A stretch of DNA of 33,134 nt from Desulfobacterales bacterium (GTDB taxonomy: Bacteria > Desulfobacterota > Desulfobacteria > Desulfobacterales > UBA2156), in assembly GCA_027025555.1 (NCBI GenBank), contig JALVQN010000131.1, forward strand, positions 1 to 33,134, in the 5' to 3' direction. The notes under the pieces are model-generated. The model had not been told where the DNA came from, made no database searches, and saw only the letters and a list, made by a program, of their open reading frames with translations. Positions 13,561 through 21,079 of the stretch are shown here, in pieces (the first letter of the stretch is position 1; the number at the start of each line of letters is the position of its first letter). Made by a program: the position numbers and the translations under genes.

Positions 13561-14916
13561 ATGTCTGACGGCAGGACGATCCCCTTCAAAGACAAGACCG
13601 CCTCCGGCGCCGTTCTCTTTTCCAGAAGCGATTTTCAGCACTTAAAAAGCCGGACCGCGCCGCAGGATGGCGCCTCCTTCGCTTTTTTGCAAAAGGCCTT
13701 TCCGCAGGGGGCGTCCGAAGAACCCTTCATCGCGTATGCCCTCGGATGCTTAAAGGATTTTTCACGATTCGGCGTCCTCATGATCCGGCTGGATCCTTTG
13801 AATGCGGATTCGGCGGACACCGGCCAAGAAGGGGAAAGCCGGGGGAAGGCACTCGTTCAAGTCCTTGGGGCCTTGTGCAGCGGGAACGGGTCCGGATGGG
13901 GCCCGTATGCGCCGGACCTCTTGTGTTGTTTTTTCCCCAACAAGAGCGATCAGGAGTGCCTGGAGACGGGGAGGAGGCTTCAGGAGCGCCTGAGCCGGCA
14001 CCGGGGGGGCACCGTGAGCGTGGGCTGCGCCCGGTATCCCATGGTCCATTTTTCCAGGATCCAGACCTTTGAGAATGCCCGGAAAACCCTTGATCATGCC
14101 GCCTTTTTCGGACCCGGAAGCCGGGTTGCCTTCGATGCCGTCACTCTCAACATCAGCGGGGATAAACGGTACCAGGAAGGGGATATTCCCGGAGCCATCC
14201 GGGAGTACCAGGCGGCCTTGAAAATCGACCCCACCAATGTCAATGTGCTCAACAGCCTGGGGGTTTGCCACGCGGTGACCGGAAACTGGAAGGAGGCGGT
14301 GGCGCTTTTTGAGACCGCCCTTTGGATCGATCCCGGTGAAGTCATGGCCCGGTACAATCTGGCCCTTGCCGATGAGGCCGACGGGGATACGGACCGCGCC
14401 CTTGGAAGGTACCATGAAATCCTTGGGATTCAGGAGGACCACTTCGAGACCCTGTTTCAGATCGGCCGCCTCTGTTTCGAAAAAGGCCTGCCGGAAAAGG
14501 GCAGGGCGTACCTTGAAAGGGCGGTCTCCGCCAGACCGGGTTCGGGTCCTGCCCACCGATATCTGGGGGAGTGCCTCCTGGCGGCGGGCAACATCGATGA
14601 GGCCCTCAAGGCCTTCAAACAGGCCGTCAAGATCAACCCCAACGATGCGGCGGCCCTTTCCGCACTGGGATACCTTTTCAGCGAGATTGGGGAAAATCCC
14701 GAGGTGGCCCTGGCCTTTTGCAGACAAAGCGTCACCATCGCCCCAAAAGAAGGGCGTTTCTGGTATCGACTGGCCCTGCTTTACCATCGTCAAGGACAGA
14801 CGCGAAATGCCCAAAGGGCCCTTTCGGAAGCCGTCCGGCTGGGGCATCCGGAAACCGACTTGATGGATAAGATCAAACACGACCAAAAGGACCTTCCCGA
14901 TGAAGGCCGACCTTGA
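13561..14916 (+). CDS. TPR protein with degenerate GGDEF-like N-terminal domain
   Basis: A 451-residue cytoplasmic protein. Residues about 35-190 look like a worn diguanylate-cyclase fold: FGVLMIRLDPLN, a long middle segment, and TVSVGCARYP near residue 150, which resembles the S[IV]G.A.Y motif after GGDEF. No GGDEF or EGEF signature is present, so it should not make cyclic di-GMP. From about 198 to the end there are roughly seven TPR units (GDIPGAIREYQAALKIDPTN; GNIDEALKAFKQAVKINPND), a protein-interaction scaffold. The track start (13372) is inside selA; the ATG at 13561 has AAAGGGG upstream and lies two bases after the selA stop. It overlaps gmhA by 17 bases. Function unknown. Confidence 0.78.
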   Translation: MSDGRTIPFKDKTASGAVLFSRSDFQHLKSRTAPQDGASFAFLQKAFPQGASEEPFIAYALGCLKDFSRFGVLMIRLDPLNADSADTGQEGESRGKALVQVLGALCSGNGSGWGPYAPDLLCCFFPNKSDQECLETGRRLQERLSRHRGGTVSVGCARYPMVHFSRIQTFENARKTLDHAAFFGPGSRVAFDAVTLNISGDKRYQEGDIPGAIREYQAALKIDPTNVNVLNSLGVCHAVTGNWKEAVALFETALWIDPGEVMARYNLALADEADGDTDRALGRYHEILGIQEDHFETLFQIGRLCFEKGLPEKGRAYLERAVSARPGSGPAHRYLGECLLAAGNIDEALKAFKQAVKINPNDAAALSALGYLFSEIGENPEVALAFCRQSVTIAPKEGRFWYRLALLYHRQGQTRNAQRALSEAVRLGHPETDLMDKIKHDQKDLPDEGRP

Positions 14917-15487
14917 AAATCATGTCCTGCAGGCGCTTGAAGACAGCCTCCATGTGAAACGCCGGGCCGTCCGGGAGAATCTTTCCGATCTCGTCCGGTG
15001 CGCCGACCTCATGGCCGCCTGTCTTTCCAGCGGCCACAAGATCCTGATTTTCGGAAACGGCGGCAGCGCGGCAGACGCCCAGCATATCGCGGCGGAATTC
15101 GTGAATCGCTTCCGGACCGAACGCCCCCCCTTGGCTGCCGTGGCCCTGACCACCGATACCTCCATCTTAACGTCTGTGGGAAACGATTTCACCTTCCATG
15201 AGATCTTTTCCAAGCAGATCCAGGCCCTGGGCAAGAAAGACGACATGGCTTGGGGGATCAGCACCAGCGGCAACTCCCCCAACGTGCTCAAGGCCCTGGA
15301 GACGGCCCGAAACATGGATCTGATTCCCATTGCCATGAGCGGGGAAGGCGGAAAACTGCCCCGGTACGCAGACCTGTGCCTGCGTGTGCCCGCCGCCAGC
15401 ACCGCCAGGGTCCAGGAGACCCATATCACCATGGCCCATATCCTGTGCGACCTGGTGGATCGACTCCTTTTCCCCGAACGGTTTTAG
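14900..15487 (+). CDS. gmhA: Sedoheptulose-7-phosphate isomerase (GmhA)
   Basis: Isomerises D-sedoheptulose 7-phosphate to D-glycero-D-manno-heptose 7-phosphate, the first step toward LPS core heptose. The 195-residue SIS-domain protein has KILIFGNGGSAADAQHIAAEF, where His62 and Glu66 match the E. coli catalytic His61/Glu65, plus ISTSGNSPNVLKAL (phosphate binding) and RVQETHITMAH, where Gln172 and His180 match the E. coli positions. Length is normal. The start overlaps the TPR gene by 17 bases with AAAAGGA upstream. Its neighbours (a deoxyhypusine-synthase-like protein and a sugar-isomerase-like barrel) are not the usual heptose genes, so a related sugar phosphate is also possible. Confidence 0.92.
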   Translation: MKADLENHVLQALEDSLHVKRRAVRENLSDLVRCADLMAACLSSGHKILIFGNGGSAADAQHIAAEFVNRFRTERPPLAAVALTTDTSILTSVGNDFTFHEIFSKQIQALGKKDDMAWGISTSGNSPNVLKALETARNMDLIPIAMSGEGGKLPRYADLCLRVPAASTARVQETHITMAHILCDLVDRLLFPERF

Positions 15488-15502
15488 CAAGAAGGAACGC
15501 CC

Positions 15503-16444
15503 ATGGCCCGCGCTTTCAACCCTCTCGATTTCAAACGGATCAAAACCTATCCCCTCAAAAAAAGGCCCAGCAAGGTGGAAGCGGCCCAGTTTTGCCGCAC
15601 GCATCACATGGGGAGTTCCTTTGCCGATTTCTTGTCGAGCCTGCCTGACGTATTGGCCGGAAAACAACTCAAAGAAGTGATCGCCGCCACTGCCGCCGCC
15701 GCCGAAAGGGGGAAAACGGTGCTGTTCGGCATGGGCGCCCATGTCATCAAGGTGGGCCTGAGCCCCCTGGTGATCGACCTCATGGAACGGGGCGTCCTCT
15801 CGGCGGTGGCCATGAACGGGGCCGGCATGATCCACGACGTGGAGGTGGCCCTGGCCGGGAAGACTTCCGAGGAGGTGGGCCCGTCCCTGGAGGACGGCAC
15901 CTTCGGCATGGCCGAAGAGACCGGCGCGTTCCTCAACCGTGCCCTGTCTTCAGAGAGCGGAGGACTGGGCGCCCGCGTGGGCAGGGCGATTTTGGCCGGG
16001 AACATGGCGCATCCGGAGCTTTCCATCCTGGCCGCAGGGGCCCGCCTGGGAATCCCCGTGACGGTCCATGTGGCCTTTGGGACCGATATCATTCATATGC
16101 ATCCGGGCTTTGACCCGCAACGCACGGGACAGGCCACCTTCGCCGATTTCGAGACCTTTGCCGCCGTGGTGGCCACCCTGGAGGAAGGGATCTACTTCAA
16201 TGTGGGCTCGGCGGTGATTCTGCCCGAAGTTTTTCTCAAGGCCCTGGCCGTGGTGCGCAATCTGGGCCATCCCGTGAAACATCTCACCACCGTGAACATG
16301 GACTTCATCCGCCACTACCGCCCCATGACCAACGTGGTCTCCCGTCCCACGGCCCGGGGCGGCAGGGGGTATGCGCTGGTGGGGCACCATGAAATCATGG
16401 TGCCCCTTTTGGCCGCAGGGCTCATCGAAGCCCTGCAGCCCTGA
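15503..16444 (+). CDS. Deoxyhypusine-synthase-like conserved protein lacking the catalytic lysine
   Basis: A 313-residue protein I cannot name. Its plan follows the deoxyhypusine/homospermidine synthase fold: an N-terminal helix region, a Rossmann-like stretch (MGAHVIKVGLSPLVIDLME, then AVAMNGAGMIHDVEVAL, comparable to the DHS TTAGG.EED segment), HPELSILAAGARLGIPVTVH with GTDIIHMHP (comparable to SI..WA...IPVF and GD), and FNVGSAVILPEVF (comparable to the GGG region). In the C-terminal segment where DHS has the reactive lysine (SWGK), this protein reads YALVGHHEIM (His295-His296). It is therefore probably not a hypusine enzyme, though NAD binding is plausible. An AAGGAAC site precedes the ATG. 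It lies 15 bases after gmhA. The fold assignment is my pattern match, not a search result. Confidence 0.6.
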   Translation: MARAFNPLDFKRIKTYPLKKRPSKVEAAQFCRTHHMGSSFADFLSSLPDVLAGKQLKEVIAATAAAAERGKTVLFGMGAHVIKVGLSPLVIDLMERGVLSAVAMNGAGMIHDVEVALAGKTSEEVGPSLEDGTFGMAEETGAFLNRALSSESGGLGARVGRAILAGNMAHPELSILAAGARLGIPVTVHVAFGTDIIHMHPGFDPQRTGQATFADFETFAAVVATLEEGIYFNVGSAVILPEVFLKALAVVRNLGHPVKHLTTVNMDFIRHYRPMTNVVSRPTARGGRGYALVGHHEIMVPLLAAGLIEALQP

Positions 16445-16461
16445 TCCGCGGCCTGTTTCCG

Positions 16462-17388
16462 ATGGAAATCTACCTGATCACCGGAAGCATCCGGGACCTC
16501 ATCCGCCGGTACCGGTTACCGTTGACGGATCTTCCCGGTTTGGCACGCAGGCATGGATTCGAAGGCATCGAAATTTCCGATCGGCAGGTCGGCGGTGTCA
16601 ACGAGGCGGTGCTGGCCCGCCTGAAAGGCGAGTGCGTCCGCAGGAACCTGGGGATCATTTTGGATGTGGGCTGTGATTTAACCCTTCCTTCGGGGCGTCT
16701 CCTGAAAGACCAGATCGCCCATGCCGCTGCCATGACCCGGGCGGCAAAGACCCTGGGCGCCCGCGGGATTCGCATCTGGCTGGGGGGCCAGATGCTCAGC
16801 ATCCAACGGCTTGTGGGCGGCTCCAGGGGCCCGGCGTTGGGTGCGGAAGGATCCCGAACCCCCGGGAAAGGCTTCCGAGCCCGTGTGAAGCGGCTCTTGA
16901 CCGCCAGAGCCGTCACGGGCACGGCCCATGAAATCCGGGCGCATCTGCCGCAGCCGCGCTTCGGCGTCCAAGAAAAAAAACGCCGGGCCGCGGCGGCATT
17001 GAAACAGATTGTTGAGGATCCGGCGGCGGAAGGCCTTTTTTTCGCCGTGGAAAATCACTGGGGCATCAGCGCCAGGCCGGAAACGCTGATGGCCGTCATC
17101 GACGCGGTGGGGTCTGACCGGCTGGGCACCTGTCCGGATTTTGCCAATTTCCCGAAAGGGGTGAACCGGTACGAGGCGTTGAGACGATTGGCCTCCCGGG
17201 CCTTTGTGGCCCACGCCAAGTTCATGACCCGGGGGCCGGTCCGCCAGAGGGAGGTTGACTTTCGTCGATGCCTGGCGGTATTGAAGGAAAGCGCCTTTGA
17301 CGGGATTTTGGCCGTGGAACACGACGGCCCGGGAGACGGATTGGAACGGTGCCTGACCCTGCAGCGCATGATCCGCGAGTTCTGGTGA
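16462..17388 (+). CDS. Sugar-phosphate isomerase/epimerase-like TIM barrel with insertion
   Basis: A 308-residue protein of the xylose-isomerase-like TIM-barrel superfamily (AP endonuclease family 2). Seen: LARRHGFEGIEISDRQ (strand 2 with Glu), LGIILDVGCDLTL, ARGIRIWLGGQ, LFFAVENHWGIS (strand with metal-binding Glu), LGTCPDFANFP (Asp), AFVAHAKFMT (His) and GILAVEHDGPGD (Glu/His). These supply the usual divalent-metal ligands. Between GIRIWLGGQ and the ALKQIVEDP helix there is an insertion of about 60 residues, rich in Gly, Arg and Ser, longer than family norms. No strong ribosome site precedes the ATG. It is 17 bases after the deoxyhypusine-synthase-like gene. Substrate unknown; context suggests a sugar phosphate. 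Confidence 0.75.
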   Translation: MEIYLITGSIRDLIRRYRLPLTDLPGLARRHGFEGIEISDRQVGGVNEAVLARLKGECVRRNLGIILDVGCDLTLPSGRLLKDQIAHAAAMTRAAKTLGARGIRIWLGGQMLSIQRLVGGSRGPALGAEGSRTPGKGFRARVKRLLTARAVTGTAHEIRAHLPQPRFGVQEKKRRAAAALKQIVEDPAAEGLFFAVENHWGISARPETLMAVIDAVGSDRLGTCPDFANFPKGVNRYEALRRLASRAFVAHAKFMTRGPVRQREVDFRRCLAVLKESAFDGILAVEHDGPGDGLERCLTLQRMIREFW

Positions 17389-17504
17389 AAAAGCGGTCTT
17401 TTTGGAGTTGAAAAGGATCTGCCACTGATTATGTTTGAAGGACAAAGGGCCCGGGACCCCGACAAGGGACAAGGCCCTGAAAAGACGATCCACAAGGAGC
17501 ACCC

Positions 17505-17732
17505 ATGCCGATTTATGAATATCAATGCAAGGCCTGCAACACGTGTTTTGAGTTCCTGGTCCTGGGGAACAAGGAACCTGACTGCTGTCCCTCATGCCGG
17601 AGCAAGAAGGTTTCCCGCCTCATGTCCGCCTGCGGTTTCGTGAGCAAAGGCAAGGGCGGCGAGACCGTCTCCAAGTCCGCGGGGTCCTCGTGCACCGGCT
17701 GTTCCGCCACCAGTTGTGCAGGCTGCGGATAG
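17505..17732 (+). CDS. FmdB-family zinc-ribbon protein
   Basis: A 75-residue putative regulatory protein of the FmdB/CxxC_CxxC_SSSS family. It opens MPIYEYQCKACNTCFE and has a second pair in DCCPSCRSKKVSRL, giving a four-cysteine zinc site, then a Ser/Cys-rich tail (SSCTGCSATSCAGCG). A strong AAGGAGC site lies four bases before the ATG. The family name comes from an operon for amidase/formamidase expression, and the true role of most members is unknown. It is preceded by a 116-base gap and followed after two bases by hemC, so co-translation with haem synthesis is likely. Confidence 0.88.
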   Translation: MPIYEYQCKACNTCFEFLVLGNKEPDCCPSCRSKKVSRLMSACGFVSKGKGGETVSKSAGSSCTGCSATSCAGCG

Positions 17733-17734
17733 CC

Positions 17735-18682
17735 GTGCCCGGGTCCATCAAGATCGGCACCCGGGGCAGTCCGTTGGCCCTGTGGCAGGCCCGCTGGGTC
17801 AAGGACGCCCTCCACCGTGCAAATCCCGGCGTGCATGTGGAGATCGTGCCCATCAAGACCACCGGCGACAAGATTCGGGATGTGCCCCTGGCCCGCGTGG
17901 GGGGAAAAGGGCTCTTTGTGAAGGAGATCGAAGAGGCCCTCCTCAAAGGACGCATCGATCTCGCCGTGCACAGCATGAAGGATATGCCGGCCCGGCTCCC
18001 CGAAGGCCTGAAAATCGGGGCGGTCCCGGAACGGGAGAGCGTCCAGGACGTCCTCATCTCCAGGTCCGGCAAGACACTGGCCCGGTTGGCCCGGGGTGCG
18101 CGCATCGGCACCAGCAGCCTCCGCCGCACCGTCCAGCTGAAGCACCGCCGGCCGGATTTCCGGATCCTTCCTTTGAGGGGAAACCTCGATACCCGCATCC
18201 GAAAACTTCAAACCGAAGCCCTCGATGCCATTGTGGTGGCCGCCGCCGGCGTGAAGCGGATGAACCTGGAGGCGCATATCGATGAATACCTGGATGTCTC
18301 GGTGATGCTGCCCGCCGTGGGGCAGGGCGCCCTATGCATTGAGATCCGGGAAGCCGATGCCGACATCACCGCCCTGGTGGGAGGGTTGAACCATCCCTCC
18401 ACGACACTTGCCGTAAGCGCGGAACGCGCCTTTTTGAAGCGCCTGGAGGGAAGCTGCCAGGTCCCCGTCGCGGCCCTCGGCACGGTGGCGGGGGACACCG
18501 TTTCCCTTCGGGGGCTCATCGCCGACCTGGAGGGGAGACGCCTGCTCCAGGGGGACCTTTCAGGGGACCGGGATGCCCCGGAACAGGTGGGGATCGATCT
18601 GGCCGACCGGCTCCTGGCGACAGGGGGCCGGGAGATCCTTGAAACCGTCTTTGCACAGATGAATGGGGAAAATGAAGGGTAG
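17735..18682 (+). CDS. hemC: Hydroxymethylbilane synthase (porphobilinogen deaminase)
   Basis: Polymerises four porphobilinogens to hydroxymethylbilane. Starting at the GTG at 17735 it has 315 residues, the normal length. The motifs are IKIGTRGSPLALWQA (N-terminus), KTTGDKIRD, GGKGLFVKEIEEALL, DLAVHSMKDMPA, GTSSLRR, LRGNLDTRIRKL, LPAVGQGALCIE and LEGSCQVPVAA, whose Cys241 carries the dipyrromethane cofactor (Cys242 in E. coli). The track start (17594) lies within the FmdB gene and would add 47 non-homologous residues. The GTG start lies two bases past the FmdB stop without a strong ribosome site of its own, implying coupling. It overlaps cobA-hemD by 20 bases. Confidence 0.96.
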   Translation: MPGSIKIGTRGSPLALWQARWVKDALHRANPGVHVEIVPIKTTGDKIRDVPLARVGGKGLFVKEIEEALLKGRIDLAVHSMKDMPARLPEGLKIGAVPERESVQDVLISRSGKTLARLARGARIGTSSLRRTVQLKHRRPDFRILPLRGNLDTRIRKLQTEALDAIVVAAAGVKRMNLEAHIDEYLDVSVMLPAVGQGALCIEIREADADITALVGGLNHPSTTLAVSAERAFLKRLEGSCQVPVAALGTVAGDTVSLRGLIADLEGRRLLQGDLSGDRDAPEQVGIDLADRLLATGGREILETVFAQMNGENEG

Positions 18683-20189
18683 CGTCTATCTGGTGGGTGC
18701 GGGCCCGGGGGATCCGGAGCTGATCACCGTGAAGGGGCTCGAATGCATCCGAAAGGCCGACGTTGTCATCTACGACTTTTTGGCCGCCCCCGGCCTCCTG
18801 GCCCATGCCCCGAAGGAAGCGGAGATCCTCTACGTGGGAAAGAAAGGCGGGGACCATACCCTGTCCCAGGAAGCCATCAATGCGCTGATCGTGGAAAAGG
18901 CCTCTCAGGGCCTTAAGGTCGTCCGCTTGAAGGGGGGCGATCCGTACATCTTCGGCCGGGGCGGGGAGGAGGCCGAGGTCCTGGTGGATGCGGGCATCCC
19001 CTATGAAGTGGTCCCGGGAGTGACCTCCGCCATCGCGGCGCCCGCCTATGCAGGCATCCCCTTGACCCATCGGGCCTTCACCTCCACGGTGGGGTTCATC
19101 ACCGGGCACGAGGACCCCACCAAGACGGCATCCGGGATTCACTGGGACGCCCTTGCCCGGGGCATGGGCACCCTCGTCTTTCTCATGGGCATGAAAAACC
19201 TCGAAAACCTTGTTTTGCGGCTCAAGGCCGCGGGTCTTTCCGGAAGCACGCCCGTTGCCCTGGTCCGGTGGGGCACCACGCCCGATCAGGTGACGGTGAC
19301 CGGCACCCTGGATACCGTCGTGGAAGCGGCCGGGGAAGCCGGACTGAAGCCCCCCGTGGTGATCGTGGTGGGAGACGTGGTGCGCCTGCGGGAGAAGCTG
19401 GGCTGGTTTGAAAAGAAGCCGCTTTTTGGAAAACGCATCGTGGTGACCCGGGCCCGGGCCCAGGCCAGCGATCTGGTACAGGCCCTTTCCGGCCTGGGCG
19501 CCCGCTGCCTGGAATATCCCACCATCCGCATCGTTGCGCCTGACGACTTTGCACCCCTGGATACGGCCATTGAGCGCCTGGATACCTATGACTGGCTGGT
19601 GTTCACCAGTGTCAACGGGGTGGCGTTCTTTTTTGAGCGTCTCTTTCACAAGGGAAAGGATGTGCGGGCCCTGGGGCACATAAAGACCGCTGTGATCGGG
19701 CCGGCGACGCGGAAAAGGCTCCTTGAATTCGGGCTCAAAAGCGACCTCGTGCCGGAAAGCTATCGGGCGGAATCCGTGGTGGCGGCCTTTTCCCGGGAAC
19801 CCCTCCAAGGGGCCGCCGTCCTCCTGCCGCGAGCCGGAAAGGCACGCCCCGTCCTTCCGGAAGCCTTGAAAAAAAGGGGGGCAATCGTGGACGAGGTGGT
19901 GGCCTACCGCACGGAGGCGGTCACCGACGGGGCCGAATCCCTCCTGCAGTTGCTGGAAGAAAAGCGGGTGGACCTGATCACCTTCACCAGTTCTTCCACG
20001 GTGAAACATTTCAAGGCCCTGTTGCCGGACCACCGCTTCCCCGCCCTCATGGAGGGGATCCGGGTGGCCAGCATCGGCCCCATCACCAGCGACACGGCCC
20101 GCCGATTGGGGTTCACCGTCCATATCACGGCCGAGACCTTTACCGTCCCGGGCCTGGTGGAAGCCATCCTCCGGCACCTGAATCCTTGA
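18663..20189 (+). CDS. cobA-hemD: Uroporphyrinogen-III C-methyltransferase / uroporphyrinogen-III synthase fusion
   Basis: A 508-residue bifunctional protein. Residues about 5-250 form the SAM-dependent CobA/SUMT methylase: VYLVGAGPGDPELIT, KADVVIYDFL, VVRLKGGDPYIFGRGGEE, VVPGVTSAIAAPAYAGIPLTHR and TLVFLMGMKNLE. It makes precorrin-2 for sirohaem and cobalamin. From about 255 the HemD domain (FGKRIVVTRARAQASDL, WLVFTSVNGV, AVIGPATRKRL, LLPRAGKARPVLPEAL, ITFTSSSTVKHF) closes hydroxymethylbilane to uroporphyrinogen III. The fusion is common in anaerobes and channels the product of HemC next door. ATGs at 18663 and 18672 are both possible; both overlap the hemC end. The run ends at a hairpin just past the stop. 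Confidence 0.95.
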   Translation: MGKMKGSVYLVGAGPGDPELITVKGLECIRKADVVIYDFLAAPGLLAHAPKEAEILYVGKKGGDHTLSQEAINALIVEKASQGLKVVRLKGGDPYIFGRGGEEAEVLVDAGIPYEVVPGVTSAIAAPAYAGIPLTHRAFTSTVGFITGHEDPTKTASGIHWDALARGMGTLVFLMGMKNLENLVLRLKAAGLSGSTPVALVRWGTTPDQVTVTGTLDTVVEAAGEAGLKPPVVIVVGDVVRLREKLGWFEKKPLFGKRIVVTRARAQASDLVQALSGLGARCLEYPTIRIVAPDDFAPLDTAIERLDTYDWLVFTSVNGVAFFFERLFHKGKDVRALGHIKTAVIGPATRKRLLEFGLKSDLVPESYRAESVVAAFSREPLQGAAVLLPRAGKARPVLPEALKKRGAIVDEVVAYRTEAVTDGAESLLQLLEEKRVDLITFTSSSTVKHFKALLPDHRFPALMEGIRVASIGPITSDTARRLGFTVHITAETFTVPGLVEAILRHLNP

Positions 20190-20190
20190 C

Positions 20191-20213
20191 CCGGGCGCCT
20201 TTTTGGCACCCGG
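20191..20213. terminator. Hairpin between convergent cobA-hemD and the FKBP gene
   Basis: CCGGGCGCC and GGCACCCGG pair with one C/A mismatch around a TTTTT loop, immediately past the hemD stop and upstream of the convergent FKBP stop. There is no T-run after the stem on either strand, so a factor-independent terminator is only possible; it may act bidirectionally or stabilise 3' ends. Confidence 0.45.
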
Positions 20214-20231
20214 CCCTTCCTTTCAGGGGGC

Positions 20232-20963
20232 TCACTTTTCCACAGAGATCAATTCCACTTCGAAGATCAGCGTGGCATTGGGACCGATGGGGCCGCCCGG
20301 GGTTCCCCGCTGGCCGTAAGCCAGCTGGGGCGGGATGACAAGCTGCCACTTGGCCCCTTCTTTCATGAGCTGGAGGGCTTCTGTCCAGCCCTTGATGACG
20401 CCGTTGACCGGAAACGTGGCGGGCTGGCCCCGTTTGTAGGAGCTGTCAAACTCGGTGCCGTCGATGAACATGCCCCTGTAGTGGACGGTGACCTTGTCCG
20501 TGCTTTTGGGGGAGGCGCCTTTTCCTTCCCGGAGGACGCGGTACTGCAGACCGCTGGGAAGCGTTTTGACGCCCTTTTTGGTTTTGTTTTTGGCAAGAAA
20601 CGTTTCGCCTTCAATCCTGTTTTTTTCTCCCATGCTTTTCCTTGCTTTCTCCTTTTCGGCATCGGCCTTCCGTTGCTTTTCGGTCAACTCTTTCTGAAGG
20701 GCCGCCAGGACGCCCTCGATCTCTTTTTCGGACAGCAGCGTCTTTTTCCCGGTAAATCCGTCTTTCAAGCCCTTTTCGATGAGGGCCGTATCCAGGTCCA
20801 GGCCGTGGGTTTCAATAAAGCGTTTCATGTTTTTTGCCGTGCGGACCCCCAGGGCATAGCTGAGCTTGTCTTTTTTCGTTTTTAACGGGGACGCTTCTTG
20901 TGCCGAAACAGGAAGCGCGGCGGCGGCCAGAAAGACCAAAGCGATAAAAATGCGGCAAATCAT
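20232..20963 (-). CDS. Secreted FKBP-type peptidyl-prolyl isomerase (FkpA/Mip-like)
   Basis: A 243-residue periplasmic or surface folding catalyst. A signal peptide (MICRIFIALVFLAAAALPVSAQ) is followed by the helical dimerisation domain of FkpA/Mip proteins (KDKLSYALGVRTAKNMKRF, then KELTEKQRKADAEKEKARK). The FKBP domain runs from about 150: LPSGLQYRVLREG, KVTVHYRGMFIDGTEFDSSY, VIKGWTEALQLMKEG, IPPQLAYGQRG and ATLIFEVELISV. The track starts 24 codons upstream at 21035; the ATG at 20963 is preferred because AAAGGAAC lies four bases upstream and the signal peptide follows directly. It has its own promoter in the short gap after the upstream MBL gene. Confidence 0.93.
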   Translation of the reverse strand: MICRIFIALVFLAAAALPVSAQEASPLKTKKDKLSYALGVRTAKNMKRFIETHGLDLDTALIEKGLKDGFTGKKTLLSEKEIEGVLAALQKELTEKQRKADAEKEKARKSMGEKNRIEGETFLAKNKTKKGVKTLPSGLQYRVLREGKGASPKSTDKVTVHYRGMFIDGTEFDSSYKRGQPATFPVNGVIKGWTEALQLMKEGAKWQLVIPPQLAYGQRGTPGGPIGPNATLIFEVELISVEK

Positions 20964-21006
20964 GGTGTTCCTTTCAGAGGATGGGGTTAATGATTCGAAT
21001 GCATCG

Positions 21007-21035
21007 AACCTATCGGCCGGGGGAAAGGATGTCAA
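21007..21035 (-). promoter_or_regulatory. Sigma-70-type promoter of the FKBP gene
   Basis: On the minus strand TTGACA (21035-21030), a 17-base spacer and TAGGTT (21012-21007) point at the FKBP gene about 45 bases downstream. The -35 is perfect and the -10 moderate. Confidence 0.55.
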
Positions 21036-21079
21036 TGCATTGTTCGGGCGCGCCTTTCAGGATGTCCACGGACAATGTT

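Noticed and set aside
18516-20177. 553-residue minus-strand ORF
   Set aside because: Exact antisense of the cobA-hemD fusion, which has strong motifs. No domain seen in the minus frame.
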